DNA of 6,597 nucleotides from Caldifarciminota bacterium (GTDB lineage: Bacteria; Hydrothermota; Hydrothermia; S141-80), in contig WFYF01000283.1 in NCBI GenBank assembly GCA_015490255.1, positions 1 to 6,597 of the forward strand, read 5' to 3'. Numbering within the stretch: position 1 is the first letter of the stretch; each line of letters begins with the position of its first letter. The notes beneath the pieces were generated by a model. That model worked only from the letters and a program-made list of their open reading frames with translations. It did not search any database and was not told the origin of the DNA. The translations under genes were made by a program, and so were the position numbers. Below are positions 6,404 to 6,597 of the stretch, one piece after another.

Positions 6404-6597
6404 TTGACCCACCCCTTTCATTTCCGGGAGGAACTGCGTGACATACAGGACCGAGAGGTCATCGAGGAGCACCACAGGGAATACGGGTTCCACATCGGAC
6501 ACACCGTAAATCTCCTGGAATTTTTCCTATGGCGTTTTCCCTTCCATCCCGCGGCCCAGATGGACCCGCTGCACCCACTCCGCTGCTACCTCGAGAA
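6404..6597 (+). CDS. Unrecognised protein, N-terminal part (runs off the window)
   Basis: A frame open from the stop at 6398-6400 to the window end encodes at least 64 residues if it begins at TTG 6404: (M)THPFHFREELRDIQDREV, then a charged helical stretch, then VNLLEFFLWRFPFHP. Third codon positions are largely G or C, as in the neighbours, and the composition (alternating charged helix, His-rich, aromatic cluster) looks like real protein. There is no ATG or GTG before residue 50 and no clear Shine-Dalgarno, so TTG is the best available start and could be leaderless. No family is recognised and no signal peptide is seen. It is transcribed divergently from the LVIVD gene. Confidence 0.5.
   Translation, partial: MTHPFHFREELRDIQDREVIEEHHREYGFHIGHTVNLLEFFLWRFPFHPAAQMDPLHPLRCYLE

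Noticed and set aside
5614..6441. 275-residue plus-strand open frame across the LVIVD gene
   Set aside because: The protein repeats HHVHH-type strings that are simply the antisense of the propeller repeats; no Shine-Dalgarno or independent support was found.
6426..6509. GGGAGG followed by GTG at 6438 as the start of the right-edge gene
   Set aside because: The spacing is ideal, but this frame stops at 6507-6509 after 23 codons of Ser/Thr-rich sequence. The other frame is open through and looks coding, so the purine run is taken as coding sequence for Arg-Glu-Glu.

Overview
The window looks like chromosomal DNA from a GC-rich, probably uncultured bacterium of the Fibrobacterota-Chlorobiota-Bacteroidota (FCB) superphylum or a related candidate phylum. 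Two features point there. One is a response regulator fused to a PglZ/alkaline-phosphatase-like domain, the architecture of PorX, the regulator of the type IX secretion system (T9SS). The other is a secreted repeat protein that ends in what looks like a T9SS type A (FlgD-like) C-terminal sorting domain. The species cannot be named from the sequence. The Arg/Glu-rich, Asn/Gln-poor proteins would suit a thermophilic lineage, but that is only an impression.

Layout: almost everything is on the minus strand, so transcription runs from high to low coordinates. At the right edge a partial gene (6404-6597, plus strand) diverges from the rest. A short intergenic region (6322-6403) carries a near-consensus sigma-70-type promoter (TTGACA, 17 nt, TATGAT) and a strong Shine-Dalgarno for the LVIVD-repeat protein (4183-6321), which has 14 beta-propeller blades and the sorting-domain-like C terminus. 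A 112-nt gap (4071-4182) follows. It holds an 11-nt-arm inverted repeat and a second near-consensus promoter (TTGACA, 17 nt, TACAAT), whose -10 box ends only 6 nt before the ATG of the PorX-like gene, predicting a leaderless mRNA.

From that promoter runs an apparent operon: the PorX-like regulator (2652-4070), a type 2 L-asparaginase/isoaspartyl peptidase (1699-2637), a secreted glycoside-hydrolase-like protein (19-1683), and the first codons of one more gene (1-14). The gaps are 14, 15 and 4 nt, and each downstream gene has its own Shine-Dalgarno.

Working model (inference): the PorX-like protein senses a signal through phosphorylation and acts through its phosphodiesterase-type domain, possibly controlling protein export. 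The neighbouring LVIVD protein is a candidate T9SS-type cargo. The asparaginase and the GH-like protein are co-transcribed with the regulator for reasons the sequence does not show. No histidine kinase, ECF sigma factor, T9SS core gene, tRNA, rRNA, CRISPR array or mobile element is visible. There is no gene-free stretch longer than about 112 nt. The long plus-strand open frame covering the first 2.7 kb is an antisense shadow of the real genes.
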